A stretch of DNA of 64,000 nt from assembly GCA_934754505.1 (NCBI GenBank), contig CAKVIE010000003.1:113466-177465 (forward strand). Direction: 5' to 3'. The DNA comes from an uncultured Candidatus Melainabacteria bacterium (lineage in GTDB: Bacteria; Cyanobacteriota; Vampirovibrionia; Gastranaerophilales; Gastranaerophilaceae). Positions 7,732 to 16,805 of this stretch are shown here, piece by piece; the first letter of the stretch is position 1, and the number at the start of each line of letters is the position of its first letter. Under the pieces are notes generated by a model. That model saw only the letters and a program-made list of their open reading frames with translations. It searched no databases and was not told where the DNA came from. Position numbers and translations under genes: made by a program.

Positions 7732-10014
7732 TTATAATCCGATAGTCTTTGCGTAGTCAGGAATTACAAACGGTACGTTATTCGCATCTTTGTCCGTAAA
7801 TTCTTGATAAATTACTGCTGATTTTGCTTTTGCATTATCGTAGTATGCTTTATCTACATACTTCAAATAAGTGTCATTTAAATCGCCCGAATAATTTCCG
7901 AGGATTTTTGCAAATTTCAATAAATCAGCTTTGTCTGAACCTGCACCGTATGCTTTAGTTTTGGCATCTGTTCCTGACGGTCTGATTTCAATGTATTTAT
8001 CATCAAATAATAAATATGTACCGTCACCGACAAATAATACATCTTTCAAATTATCAAAGTTCAATTCGCTTCCAAATGTAGCTTTGAAAATTTCTTTTGC
8101 ATTATCTACGGTAATTTTGCCTTCACGTTTTGCCATTGCAAGCGTTAAGTAGAATACGTCGTTCTTTGTACGTTTTGCTTCACCGTCTTTTTTAGCTGCT
8201 GTAAGTTTCGCAATATCAGGTTCTGATTCGTTATAGTATGCAATATCTTCTCTAACATCGTATTTTCCGACAATTTTATTGTCTTCAAATAATTTTACGA
8301 GTGCTTCAGAGAGTGTTAATTTTTCTTTTGCAAGGTGGCTGACAAGTGCCGAGCCGATAACGATAGCTTCCGTTGCACTCTTTTCTCTCATTGCAATAGC
8401 CATTCTGCCTGCTTTTGAAACAACGGGTTTTTCTGCGCCGATAATCATACCGCCTGATTCTTCACCTGCAAATACTACTGCAGGATTGCTTCCGAGATTT
8501 ACATCATATCCGAACACGTCTGTTATGATTACGTCTTTACCGTTATTTTCGGCAATTTGTTTTTCAACTTTCTTCATAATGTTTGCAATTTCTTTGAAAC
8601 CGACAGGAACATTTACAACTTTAACGCCGTTGTTTTCAGCCCATTCGTCCCAAGATTTTGCTGATGCTGTTGTTTTGATGATAAATCTTGTGTGATTATC
8701 CCAAAGTCCTGCATCTTTAAGTTGTTTTGCCCAAAAATCCATTATCAAAAGGAAGGATTGGTTTGCGGTCAAAACAGATAAAATTCTGCCTTTATCAAGT
8801 GCAACATAGTCAATACCTGTTTTTTTCAACCTTTCTGCCGCATCTTCGCTTTCGATTTGACAAACCGTAAATCTGTCGTGGTCGGGGTCTGTGATAAATA
8901 CCGCCGTTCCGACAGGGTATTTAGCTAATTTTTCTTTGTAATTCAATGTTTCGATTACAGGGAAGAACGGTTTTCCGTATTTATCTTTTGCAACAACCGT
9001 TGTATCAAGTGAATAATCATAGAAACATTTGTTTCCCTTGCTATCGTGGTCATATTTGCCTATTCCGTGGAAGAACGGGTCTTCTTCCGTGTTGAACCAA
9101 TCGTAATGTTTTTCTATTTTGAGGTCTTTTAATACTCTTGAAAGCGTACGATAAGCCGAACCGCCAACATTTTCAATAACGATTTTATCATTGAGTTTGT
9201 CAATTAATTTAATGTTATTTTCGTTTGCTACACCGCTTTTGAGGTATTCAACGTATAAATCTACACCATCGTGATACTTTTCAAGGAAAGTGCCGTTGAT
9301 GTGTTTATCGTTGTTTGCGGCTATCGGAATGTCATAGTAGCCTTTTTCTTCAACTTCTTTGAAAATAGCTTTGATTTGGTTTACGAAAGCCATTGATTCT
9401 TCCGGAAGATATTGACTTCCTTGTGAATTTAAGTCTTTTGTAGCATTTTTAACACTGATACCGTGGCTTGATGTAATATATTCACCGCCGAGCAAGTCGA
9501 GTTTGAATGCCAAGAAAGATGCGAGCCAAATCGGCATTGATTGTCTGTCTTTTGTTGTAAGAGTTTCAATACCTTGTGCCGCTTGAACTCTTGCTATCAT
9601 ATCAAGGAAAAGTTCTGAATTGTATCGAACTTCTCTGCCTACAAGTTTTAATAATTTTTCATTTTTATAATTTTCTTTTGCAACGAGTGCTTTTGCGTGA
9701 GTTGCGAGAATTATGCCGATAACGTTAATCGGAAATCTTGCATCGTGAGGATACAAAATGTTTTGCGGTCCTCTGATGCCTGCTGTTGAAACAGCAGCTT
9801 CTTTTGCATAGTTTGCAAGCCAGTTTGTTAAGTTTAATCCCTCAGGATTTGTTTCTGCATCATAAGGTGCCAAATGTTCTTTTTTTATTCTTAAAACAAA
9901 TGCATCTTTGTTATGAAAATCCGGTAATGTCGTGTTTTTAACATAATCGGGAGTGTTTTTTTCAACGGAAGCAAAAAGTTCCTTTTCAATTTCGCTGTGT
10001 GCTTGTCTTGTCAT
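7732..10014 (-). CDS. Phosphoglucomutase/phosphomannomutase family protein (large)
   Basis: About 760 residues, longer than the usual 450-580. All four alpha-D-phosphohexomutase signatures are present: a TSSHG phosphoserine-type loop within GGEYITSSHGISVKN, the metal site DPDHDRF, the sugar loop GEESGG, and the phosphate loop RPSGTDAKTKAY. It should interconvert hexose 1- and 6-phosphates; the sugar specificity cannot be told. TASHNP of classic enzymes is replaced by TSSHGIS. I prefer the ATG at 10014 (GAGGA 7 nt upstream). The frame stays open upstream to a TTG at 10179 and would then add a signal-peptide-like N-terminus (see the next entry). It lies 14 bp before the PC4-like gene on the same strand. 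Confidence 0.85.
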   Translation of the reverse strand: MTRQAHSEIEKELFASVEKNTPDYVKNTTLPDFHNKDAFVLRIKKEHLAPYDAETNPEGLNLTNWLANYAKEAAVSTAGIRGPQNILYPHDARFPINVIGIILATHAKALVAKENYKNEKLLKLVGREVRYNSELFLDMIARVQAAQGIETLTTKDRQSMPIWLASFLAFKLDLLGGEYITSSHGISVKNATKDLNSQGSQYLPEESMAFVNQIKAIFKEVEEKGYYDIPIAANNDKHINGTFLEKYHDGVDLYVEYLKSGVANENNIKLIDKLNDKIVIENVGGSAYRTLSRVLKDLKIEKHYDWFNTEEDPFFHGIGKYDHDSKGNKCFYDYSLDTTVVAKDKYGKPFFPVIETLNYKEKLAKYPVGTAVFITDPDHDRFTVCQIESEDAAERLKKTGIDYVALDKGRILSVLTANQSFLLIMDFWAKQLKDAGLWDNHTRFIIKTTASAKSWDEWAENNGVKVVNVPVGFKEIANIMKKVEKQIAENNGKDVIITDVFGYDVNLGSNPAVVFAGEESGGMIIGAEKPVVSKAGRMAIAMREKSATEAIVIGSALVSHLAKEKLTLSEALVKLFEDNKIVGKYDVREDIAYYNESEPDIAKLTAAKKDGEAKRTKNDVFYLTLAMAKREGKITVDNAKEIFKATFGSELNFDNLKDVLFVGDGTYLLFDDKYIEIRPSGTDAKTKAYGAGSDKADLLKFAKILGNYSGDLNDTYLKYVDKAYYDNAKAKSAVIYQEFTDKDANNVPFVIPDYAKTIGL

Positions 10015-10179
10015 TATACAATCCTCTTTTCCTTTTTGGTAATTATAACATAACATATTTAAATCACAAACTGGTTTGTCGGATATTTCGTCCGCTAAAA
10101 CCGCTGTTGGCGAGAAACATGCAATTAAAAGAATTGCTGTTCGTAAATTTTTTGAAATTATATTTGCTAACTTGCTCAA
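10015..10179 (-). other. In-frame signal-peptide-like extension upstream of the phosphohexomutase
   Basis: From a TTG at 10179 (AAAGGG about 8 nt upstream) the frame encodes 55 residues in frame with the mutase. It begins with a positive N-region, then a hydrophobic core (TAILLIACFSPTAVLA) and an Ala-x-Ala-type cleavage site before DEISDK. It contains three Cys after the core. It could be an alternative start that exports the enzyme, a remnant of a fused gene, or coincidence. No stop codon separates it from the mutase ATG. Confidence 0.4.
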
Positions 10180-10325
10180 AATTTTTACCCTTTATGCTTT
10201 TCAAGTTAAAAAATTTTTAAAATTGCCTTTTTTGTTAATTTTTATTATATTTTTTTTCTTAAAATTTTTATTTTGTTTCTATTTTTGCATAAATTTTTTT
10301 CTTTTGAAAGACTTTGTATTTCTTT

Positions 10326-10353
10326 TTGACAACTTTTTGCAAAATTTTATAAT
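10326..10353 (+). promoter_or_regulatory. Consensus sigma-70 promoter for the radical SAM gene
   Basis: TTGACA at 10326-10331 and TATAAT at 10348-10353 are perfect -35 and -10 boxes with a 16-bp spacer. They are followed 20 bp later by the ATG at 10374. The sequence upstream (10180-10325) is extremely T-rich and holds no gene. Confidence 0.8.
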
Positions 10354-10373
10354 GTGAGAAATGAAGGCTGCTA

Positions 10374-11387
10374 ATGGGTAAATTTTATAGTTGTTCTTTT
10401 GCAAAATCAGGTCTGCATTTTACTCCTGAACATATGAAATTTTGTTGTACTAATGTTTTCGGACCTTACGTTAATATAAATAAAGACAATTATGATAATG
10501 TTTTGAACTCTCTTTTTGAAAAAAGAAAAGAAATTCTTGTTGATATGCAAAATCATATTCTTCCTAAAGAATGTCAAAATTGTGTAGCATTAAAAGAACA
10601 TGACAGCGATGAGGCAAGTGTTTCTCAAGATGTTTTAAATGACAAAATTCAGTTTCATAAAATTAATTCTATAATCATTAACCACTTCAAACAATGTGAT
10701 TGTTTTTGCATTTATTGTTCACAGTATAATTATCAGAAAAAAATAATAACAACTCCCGTGAATAGCGAATTTTATGACCTTCTGCCGATTATTAAATCTC
10801 TTTATAATCAGGATAAAATTGATAAAAATGATTTGTATGTTGAATTTCAAGGCGGAAGTATCGGTGTTTTAAAAGAGTTTCCTGAGTTGGTTGAATTGTT
10901 TTTGAAAAATCATGCAAAGAGATTTGTATTCTGTTCAAATGGTATCAAATTTTCTCCTGAAATAGTAAAAGCCACACAAACGGCTGATTGTCTGTTAAAT
11001 TGTTCTATTGATTCAGGTTCGCCTGAAGTTTTCAAAAAATTAAAGTCAATTGACAGATATTATCAGGTTATCGAAAATCTAAAACGATATAAAAATGAAG
11101 CTCCAAGTATAAATTTAAGTGCTAAATATATTTTGGTAACTGATGTAAATGACAATCAAGAAGAATTGGAAAAATTTTTAAACGCAGCTGCTGATATTGG
11201 TGCTGATTATGTTCAAACGGATATTGATTTCAGAAATATAATATGTAATAAGGGGGTTCGCTACGACGTGCCTGAAAAATATTATGCACTTTTTGATTTC
11301 TTTAAGAAACGTTCTGATGAACTCGGTCTAAAATATATTATTTGGGATTATGTCCAATCGATTCTTGATAAAGGATTTTTTGAGTAA
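10374..11387 (+). CDS. Radical SAM protein with N-terminal twitch/SPASM-like cysteines
   Basis: 337 residues. The radical SAM cluster motif CxxxCxxC is C108-x3-C112-x2-C115 (QCDCFCIYCSQ). It is followed by FQGG (the GGE-like SAM-binding region), a CSNG segment and SIDSGSPEVFKKLK, typical of the TIM-barrel core. The first 75 residues carry C7, C24-C25 and C67-x2-C70 (KECQNC). That is the spacing seen in auxiliary-cluster (SPASM/twitch) modules, here placed before rather than after the barrel. The substrate is unknown; peptide, sugar or lipid modification are all possible. It has its own strong promoter and stands alone. AAGG lies 8 nt before the ATG. Confidence 0.75.
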   Translation: MGKFYSCSFAKSGLHFTPEHMKFCCTNVFGPYVNINKDNYDNVLNSLFEKRKEILVDMQNHILPKECQNCVALKEHDSDEASVSQDVLNDKIQFHKINSIIINHFKQCDCFCIYCSQYNYQKKIITTPVNSEFYDLLPIIKSLYNQDKIDKNDLYVEFQGGSIGVLKEFPELVELFLKNHAKRFVFCSNGIKFSPEIVKATQTADCLLNCSIDSGSPEVFKKLKSIDRYYQVIENLKRYKNEAPSINLSAKYILVTDVNDNQEELEKFLNAAADIGADYVQTDIDFRNIICNKGVRYDVPEKYYALFDFFKKRSDELGLKYIIWDYVQSILDKGFFE

Positions 11388-11429
11388 CAACAGCTTTATG
11401 TGCGTGGATATTAACGAATTTCAAAATAT

Positions 11430-11642
11430 TTAAAAATTCAAAAATTCCGATAAAGATAAATTGAATGCTTTTGCAATTTTACATACTTTGGTTAATGTTA
11501 CATCATTTTGTGCTGTTTCAATGTTTCCAAGAGTTGAACGAGCAATCTCCGCTCTAAAAGCCAACTCATCTTGTGAAAAATTATTAGCTTTTCTTAATTC
11601 CTTTATTCTGGTTGCTAATTTTTTGATAACGCCCTTGTCCAT
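11430..11642 (-). CDS. Small XRE-family HTH regulator
   Basis: A 70-residue stand-alone helix-turn-helix domain: RIKELRKANNFSQDELAF, then AEIARSTLGNIETAQNDVTL and AKAFNLSLSEFL, matching the five-helix lambda-repressor/Cro-like fold. There is no sensor or peptidase domain. I chose the ATG at 11642 because the family start (MDKG-IKKLATRIKELR) fits there; a TTG at 11693 would add 17 residues with no match. Its target is unknown; no toxin gene accompanies it. Confidence 0.8.
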   Translation of the reverse strand: MDKGVIKKLATRIKELRKANNFSQDELAFRAEIARSTLGNIETAQNDVTLTKVCKIAKAFNLSLSEFLNF

Positions 11643-11831
11643 ATTGAAATTGTCCGCTATAATGACAAAGTACACAAACTGTCTGACGGACAAAAATAAT
11701 TAAAACTCTTGTGAGCTGAATATTTTCCGTTGTACTAAAAAATTGCTTTTGTTTGATTTCATAAAAAACAATTCTTCGTTAATGCCTAAATTTGTGAGTT
11801 GTCGGGACTTATACTGTGTAAAGCGAAGTAT

Positions 11832-12336
11832 CTATGACTCATCAATTAACGATTTCATTATTTCGTACGTTTTTGCTGTATTTTCTCCTGTACATAACAA
11901 GGATATTGAAAACTCATAACCATAAATATCTTTATTTTTGTGCATTAAAAATTTTTCTATTATATTCATTTTTTTCAAAATCTCAGATTTGTCTTTTAAG
12001 TTAAAGCAAATTAATTTTGTTCCTTTTATTTCAATCAATCCAATTTCTGAAACATTCTTGTATTCAATATAAAAATTTTTTGAGCCGTTGTTACAGTAAT
12101 CCTTTTCTTTGTAAAATCAAATTTGTTCTCGGACAGATTAAACATTTAAAAAACAATGGAAAACAACATATCCCGAAAAAAACTATTCCAAACCAGCCTA
12201 TGATTTTATAAATGATGTCATTATAATAGGACATGATAAAAATGCTCATTCCAACAAAAGTTAAACAACCCAAAACATGTAAAAAAACTAATTTTCTATT
12301 TTGTTTTGCAGCAAATAATATTTCATCTTCGACCAT
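11832..12336 (-). pseudogene. STM3941-family membrane protein, broken by a frameshift
   Basis: Two reading frames together make one protein of about 165 residues. The first (12336 to a TAA at 12091) has two hydrophobic helices and the segment IGWFGIVFFGICC, then PRTNLILQRKGL. The second frame is open from about 12117 to the stop at 11832, reading DYCNNGSKNFYIEYKNVSEI, then LICFNLKDKSEILKKM and SISLLCTGENTAKTYEIM. Together these follow the STM3941 family plan (two TM helices, then a bPH-like beta domain). The break lies between 12093 and 12117 near A-runs (CAAAGAAAAGG); adding one base restores the frame. It could be a true pseudogene or an assembly error. Confidence 0.7.
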
Positions 12337-12381
12337 TTTATATTCCTTTATTAATTGATATTAAATTTAACATATTTTTTT

Positions 12382-12419
12382 AATAAAAAACAAGGACAAT
12401 CGTTAGAAAGTCCTTGTTT
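12382..12419 (-). terminator. Intrinsic terminator after ileS
   Basis: A 10-bp perfect stem (AAACAAGGAC at 12388-12397, GTCCTTGTTT at 12410-12419) is followed on the leftward strand by a T-run. It sits 19 bp beyond the ileS stop codon. Confidence 0.9.
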
Positions 12420-12437
12420 CTTCTATTACTATAAAAA

Positions 12438-15269
12438 TTAGCCTTTAATTGCTTCCAAGCAGTCAGGGCAAATTGTTTCATAACCGTTTTCCGTACATAA
12501 ATCAGCGTACTTCCAGCATCTTTCACATTTTTGACCTTGTGCTTTTGTAACCCAAGCGGTGTAGCCGTGTTCCGTATGTTCGCTCAACACATCTTGCGGT
12601 TTTTCATCAGCGACTATTGCTTGTGAAGTAATAAAGATTGATTTGAAATCATCTGCATATTTCTTTAAGAGGTCTTTATTTTCGCCTGTTACTGTTACCG
12701 CAACCTCAAGCGAACTTCCGACAACTTTATTTGCTCTTAAAACTTCAATAGCCTTAGTTACTGTTTCACGAAGTTTCATAATTTCCGTGAAATCTTCGTT
12801 AATTTCTGCATTTGTCCATTTTTCGTTCGTTGTCGGCCAATCAGAAAGAATAATACTTTCAGGCTTACCAACCTTTTGAGCGGCAGGAGTATTTTGCCAA
12901 ATATCTTCTGCTTGGTGAGGCATAACGGGAACTAATATTCTTGTCAAAGCCGAGCAAATTTCATACAAAACAGTCTGACATGCCCGTCTTGAAAGTGATT
13001 TTTTACCTGCCGTATAGAGTCTGTCTTTTACGATATCGAGGTAGAAAGAGCTTAAATCAACGGCTGCAAAGTTTTGCAAGCATTGGAAATATTTATAAAA
13101 TTCGTATGCTTCAAATGCTTCTGTTACGTTGTTGATAAGTTCGTTTAATTTGTGTAAAGCGAATTTATCTAAAGGTTTTAAGTCTTCATATTGTACATAA
13201 TCTTTTGCAGGGTCGAAATCATACAAGTTTCCGAGCAAAAATCTTGCCGTATTTCTTGTCTTTTTGAAGATTTCGGAAAGCTGTTTAATGATGTTATCAC
13301 CGATTTTGATATCGTTTCTGTAATCAACGGAAGCAGCCCACAATCTCAAGATATCAGCACCGTAATTTTTGATGATATCATCGGGTCTGATATAATTTCC
13401 GAGAGATTTTGACATCTTTCTGCCGTCTTCACCGAAAACAAATCCGTGAGTCAAAACTTCTTTGTAAGGTGCAATTCCTCTTGTTGCAATACAAGTCAAC
13501 AGTGAAGATTGGAACCAGCCTCTGTGTTGGTCAGAACCTTCGAGATACAAATCAACGGGAAGTTCGCAAAGTTCGTCTTTTCTTGCTTCAACTACCGCTC
13601 TGTGAGTAACGCCCGAGTCAAACCAAACATCCATAATATCTGTTTCTTTTTCGATATTTGAACTGTGGCAGTCAGGGCAAGTGAAACCTTCGGGAAGAAG
13701 TTCTTTTGCGGTGTATTTTACCCAAGCATCAGAACTTTCTTTTTCAAAAATTTGAGCAACTCTTTCGATAGTTTCTTTAGTCACAATCGGTTTTCCGCAG
13801 TCTTTGCAATAGAATACGGGGATTGGTACACCCCACGCTCTTTGTCTTGAAATGCACCAGTCAGAACGATTTTCAACCATATTTGAAATTCTTGCTTCGC
13901 CTGATGCAGGAATCCAATGAACATTTTTAATAGCATCAAGTGTTTCTTTTCTGAATTTGTCAACTTTAACGAACCATTGTTCCGTTGCTCTGTACATTAC
14001 GGGGTTTTTACAACGCCAGCAGTGAGGGTAACTGTGAACAATGTCGCCCGATGCCATAAGTGCATTTACCGCCTTCAGTTTATCGATAACGATTGCGTTT
14101 CCTTTGTAATAAGGCACTCCGATTAAATCTTCATCGTCAAATTCGTCCGATTTTACCCAAACACCTTTTGCGTTAAGCGGTGAGAAAGTTTTGATGTTAT
14201 AACGACAGCAAACTTCCCAGTCTTCAAGACCATGACCCGGTGCGGTGTGAACGCAGCCTGTACCTGCATCTAATGTAACGTGGTCGCCGCAGATAATAAC
14301 GGAATTTCTGTCATAAAGCGGGTGTTTTGTGTTCATAAGTTCAAAGTCTTTTCCGACAGCCGTGCCAAGGACTTTAATTTCTGAGTCTTGTCTGTTAATT
14401 CCTTGTAAGAATGTGCCGAGCAAATCAGTTGCAACAACGTAGTTTTCTCCGTCTAATTCAAAGATTGAGTATTCATATCTTGCGTTCATTGAAATTGCAA
14501 GGTTTGACGGAATTGTCCAAGGAGTTGTTGTCCAAATAACTGCGTATAAATTTTTGTCTGAATTAATGTTTGCAAGGCTGTAAACCTTGTTTTTATCATC
14601 TTCGTTAAATAAAAATCTTACATAAATTGAGGTTGAAGTGTGGTCTGCATATTCAACTTCTGCTTCTGCAAGTGCTGTTTCGCAAGATGCACACCAATAA
14701 ACAGGCTTCAAACCTTTTTCAATGTAACCCTTTTCGTACATTTCTCCGAAAACTCTGACCTGTTCCGCTTCAAATTCGGGATTGATTGTTAAATACGGGT
14801 GTTCCCAATTTCCGAGAACGCCGAGTCTGCGGAATTCTTTTTCTTGACCTGCAAGGTTTTTCTTTGCAAATTCTCTGCATTTTTCACGGAGTTCAAGCGG
14901 AGTTAATGCATCTCTGCCGCCTTTAACTTTTTTTACAACAGCATTTTCAATCGGCAAACCATGCCCGTCATATCCGGGAACATAAGGTGCATAGAAACCT
15001 CTTTGAGATTTATATTTGATTAAAATATCTTTTAAAATTTTGTTTAAAGCTGTTCCGACGTGAATTTTTTCGGAACTCAAATACGGAGGGCCGTCGTGCA
15101 AGACAAATCTGTTAGTTTTGTCGTGTTTGTCGAGATTTTTTTCATAAATCTTATTTTCGTCCCACCAAAGTTGAGTTTTAGGTTCTTTATTGATTGCATT
15201 TGCTCTCATTTCAAGAGTTGTTTGAGGCAAATTTAATGTATTTTTGTATTCTTTTTTTTCTTCAGACAT
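12438..15269 (-). CDS. ileS: Isoleucyl-tRNA synthetase
   Basis: About 943 residues, the normal length of bacterial IleRS, which charges tRNA(Ile). Visible landmarks: the HIGH-type motif KIHVGTALNK near residue 75, the editing domain (TTTPWTIPSN, GTGCVHTAPGHG), the KMSKS motif GRKMSKSLGN near 615, and a C-terminal zinc finger CERCWKYADLC with CPDC near the end. I prefer the ATG at 15269, which has GTGGAA upstream, over an ATG 15 nt earlier with no ribosome site. No T-box leader is visible upstream. It is monocistronic with its own terminator. Confidence 0.95.
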   Translation of the reverse strand: MSEEKKEYKNTLNLPQTTLEMRANAINKEPKTQLWWDENKIYEKNLDKHDKTNRFVLHDGPPYLSSEKIHVGTALNKILKDILIKYKSQRGFYAPYVPGYDGHGLPIENAVVKKVKGGRDALTPLELREKCREFAKKNLAGQEKEFRRLGVLGNWEHPYLTINPEFEAEQVRVFGEMYEKGYIEKGLKPVYWCASCETALAEAEVEYADHTSTSIYVRFLFNEDDKNKVYSLANINSDKNLYAVIWTTTPWTIPSNLAISMNARYEYSIFELDGENYVVATDLLGTFLQGINRQDSEIKVLGTAVGKDFELMNTKHPLYDRNSVIICGDHVTLDAGTGCVHTAPGHGLEDWEVCCRYNIKTFSPLNAKGVWVKSDEFDDEDLIGVPYYKGNAIVIDKLKAVNALMASGDIVHSYPHCWRCKNPVMYRATEQWFVKVDKFRKETLDAIKNVHWIPASGEARISNMVENRSDWCISRQRAWGVPIPVFYCKDCGKPIVTKETIERVAQIFEKESSDAWVKYTAKELLPEGFTCPDCHSSNIEKETDIMDVWFDSGVTHRAVVEARKDELCELPVDLYLEGSDQHRGWFQSSLLTCIATRGIAPYKEVLTHGFVFGEDGRKMSKSLGNYIRPDDIIKNYGADILRLWAASVDYRNDIKIGDNIIKQLSEIFKKTRNTARFLLGNLYDFDPAKDYVQYEDLKPLDKFALHKLNELINNVTEAFEAYEFYKYFQCLQNFAAVDLSSFYLDIVKDRLYTAGKKSLSRRACQTVLYEICSALTRILVPVMPHQAEDIWQNTPAAQKVGKPESIILSDWPTTNEKWTNAEINEDFTEIMKLRETVTKAIEVLRANKVVGSSLEVAVTVTGENKDLLKKYADDFKSIFITSQAIVADEKPQDVLSEHTEHGYTAWVTKAQGQKCERCWKYADLCTENGYETICPDCLEAIKG

Positions 15270-15422
15270 ATAATTTCCACTCATTTTATGATAATTACAG
15301 ACAACATTTTATTACAAAAATAAATAAAATGTGATTTTCTTGCATTTATAATCTGAAAATATATATATTTTTATTGCGAAATTAAAATGTTTTAAATAAA
15401 AAATTATTTTAGAGATGTGAAA

Positions 15423-15863
15423 TTAATATTTTAAGAAATTTGTTTTATTAAGCTCTTTTTTATTTCTTGATACATTTTTTTTGTATTCTATACTTTTTAT
15501 TGTTGAAAAAGTATATTTGTTGTCAAATTGGTCGATACCTAAACCATAGGGTTTATCAAAACTACCTTTCCTCATTTTTAAATTTGCATCAATTATTCGC
15601 TTATCTGAGCAACCTAATAAAATTTTTGCATCAGTTTGATCATTTTTTAAAGTGAATGATCTTGAAGGTGCATTTAAAAATATTACACCATCACAAATGA
15701 CAGAAGAATTTTTTTTGTATAAAATAACATCTGCGTGAATCATGTCTCGTCTATTAAAATAACCGTAGAACTGTTCATTATTATTTTGGGCAGTAATATA
15801 TTTATCACATGCTGTTGTAAATATTGTAGATAATAATATTATCATTAGTAAAAATTTTTTCAT
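15423..15863 (-). CDS. Putative lipoprotein, unknown function
   Basis: 146 residues. The N-terminus MKKFLLMIILLSTIFTTACDK is a lipoprotein signal with lipobox TTAC, so the mature protein should be anchored by lipid at Cys-19. The rest is a soluble, probably beta-rich domain (RDMIHADVILYKKNSSVICD and similar strands) that I cannot place in a family. The ATG overlaps the stop of the upstream exported protein (ATGA), so the two are translationally coupled and probably act together at the envelope. Confidence 0.65.
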   Translation of the reverse strand: MKKFLLMIILLSTIFTTACDKYITAQNNNEQFYGYFNRRDMIHADVILYKKNSSVICDGVIFLNAPSRSFTLKNDQTDAKILLGCSDKRIIDANLKMRKGSFDKPYGLGIDQFDNKYTFSTIKSIEYKKNVSRNKKELNKTNFLKY

Positions 15864-16660
15864 AATTGTTGAGCCTTAATCATCAAATTTTGAGTTTTGC
15901 CTTGTTCAAAAAATACATTTGAAATAACTATTTCTTGTAGGTCCTTGTCCTTAGGTACAAAAAACAATATTTTATATTCTACTCCTTCTTCAAATTTTAT
16001 AGGTATTTTATACCTATTGTATAAATCCTGTGAAATTTTTACATTTGCTCTTACTGCTTTAGCTGTGGGAAGTTGCATACCTACATATACTGCCGCAGCT
16101 ATAGGAGCACCTAAAAAAAATGTAAAACCTGTAATGCCACCTGCAATAATTGCTCCAGGCATTGAAAAAACACAAAATCTTCCAATATCTTTTTTTCGAA
16201 CTTTTTTATATATTTTTCTTCTGTTTTCTGATTTGATATTTGTGTTGTCCCTTAAGTTAAAAAAGACTTCTGAATCAGAAGATAATAATAGGTCCCTATA
16301 ATTATTATTTTTCACATATGCTTCATAGATATTATAGTGCTTGCTTACTGTTTTCTGATCATATTCTTCTGGAGAGACTTTCCGAAAATTCGTTTCAATA
16401 TTATGAAAATCTTTTTCTGATAAAATATCGATATTTTCAATTGTTTTTTTTGATTCCATTGTAAAAACAGGTATTATAGGATTGTTTTCATCTTCTTCCA
16501 GAATATCACAATTTTCTGTTTCTTTTTTTGTTATTTGTTTAAATTCAAAATCATAATTATTTGAATTTTGCAAAATGTAACTACTATTTGCAAAACACTG
16601 GGTTTCACTAATTAAAGAAAATATAATGCAAAATACAAATAAATGCTTAATTTTTTTCAA
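15860..16660 (-). CDS. Exported protein with hydrophobic hairpin, unknown function
   Basis: 266 residues starting at a TTG with a good ribosome site (GGAGAAATTAAA). The first 25 residues are a signal peptide (KKIKHLFVFCIIFSLISETQCFA). A Glu/Asn-rich soluble region follows. A long Gly/Ala-rich hydrophobic stretch lies near residues 165-200 (GAIIAGGITGFTFFLGAPIA and onward), which looks like a membrane hairpin. The tail is a beta-like domain (VEYKILFFVPKDKDLQEIVI). It forms a two-gene unit with the lipoprotein downstream. I do not recognise the family. Confidence 0.6.
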   Translation of the reverse strand: MKKIKHLFVFCIIFSLISETQCFANSSYILQNSNNYDFEFKQITKKETENCDILEEDENNPIIPVFTMESKKTIENIDILSEKDFHNIETNFRKVSPEEYDQKTVSKHYNIYEAYVKNNNYRDLLLSSDSEVFFNLRDNTNIKSENRRKIYKKVRKKDIGRFCVFSMPGAIIAGGITGFTFFLGAPIAAAVYVGMQLPTAKAVRANVKISQDLYNRYKIPIKFEEGVEYKILFFVPKDKDLQEIVISNVFFEQGKTQNLMIKAQQL

Positions 16661-16744
16661 TTTAATTTCTCCAACAAATAGTTTTCCAAAGGATGTTTAG
16701 TTTATTATTGCAAAATAAATAGAAAATATCAATAACAATTATTT

Positions 16745-16772
16745 TAGACATAAGAAACTTTTATGCTATTAT
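16745..16772 (+). promoter_or_regulatory. Promoter of dapB with extended -10
   Basis: TAGACA (16745-16750) and TATTAT (16767-16772) are spaced by 16 bp, and TGC immediately before the -10 gives an extended TGn element. The dapB ATG follows 33 bp later with AAGGA upstream. Confidence 0.65.
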
Positions 16773-16805
16773 TCAGAAAGAATTTAGAAAAATAAGGATA
16801 AAAAA

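Noticed and set aside
12091..12336. Separate small two-TM gene
   Set aside because: It continues in another frame as the same STM3941-like protein, so I treat both pieces as one broken gene.
11430..12336. Toxin-antitoxin module including the XRE regulator
   Set aside because: The neighbouring broken gene is STM3941-like and no toxin fold is recognisable.
15285..15422. T-box or riboswitch before ileS
   Set aside because: No specifier hairpin, T-box sequence or competing terminator could be seen in the short upstream region.
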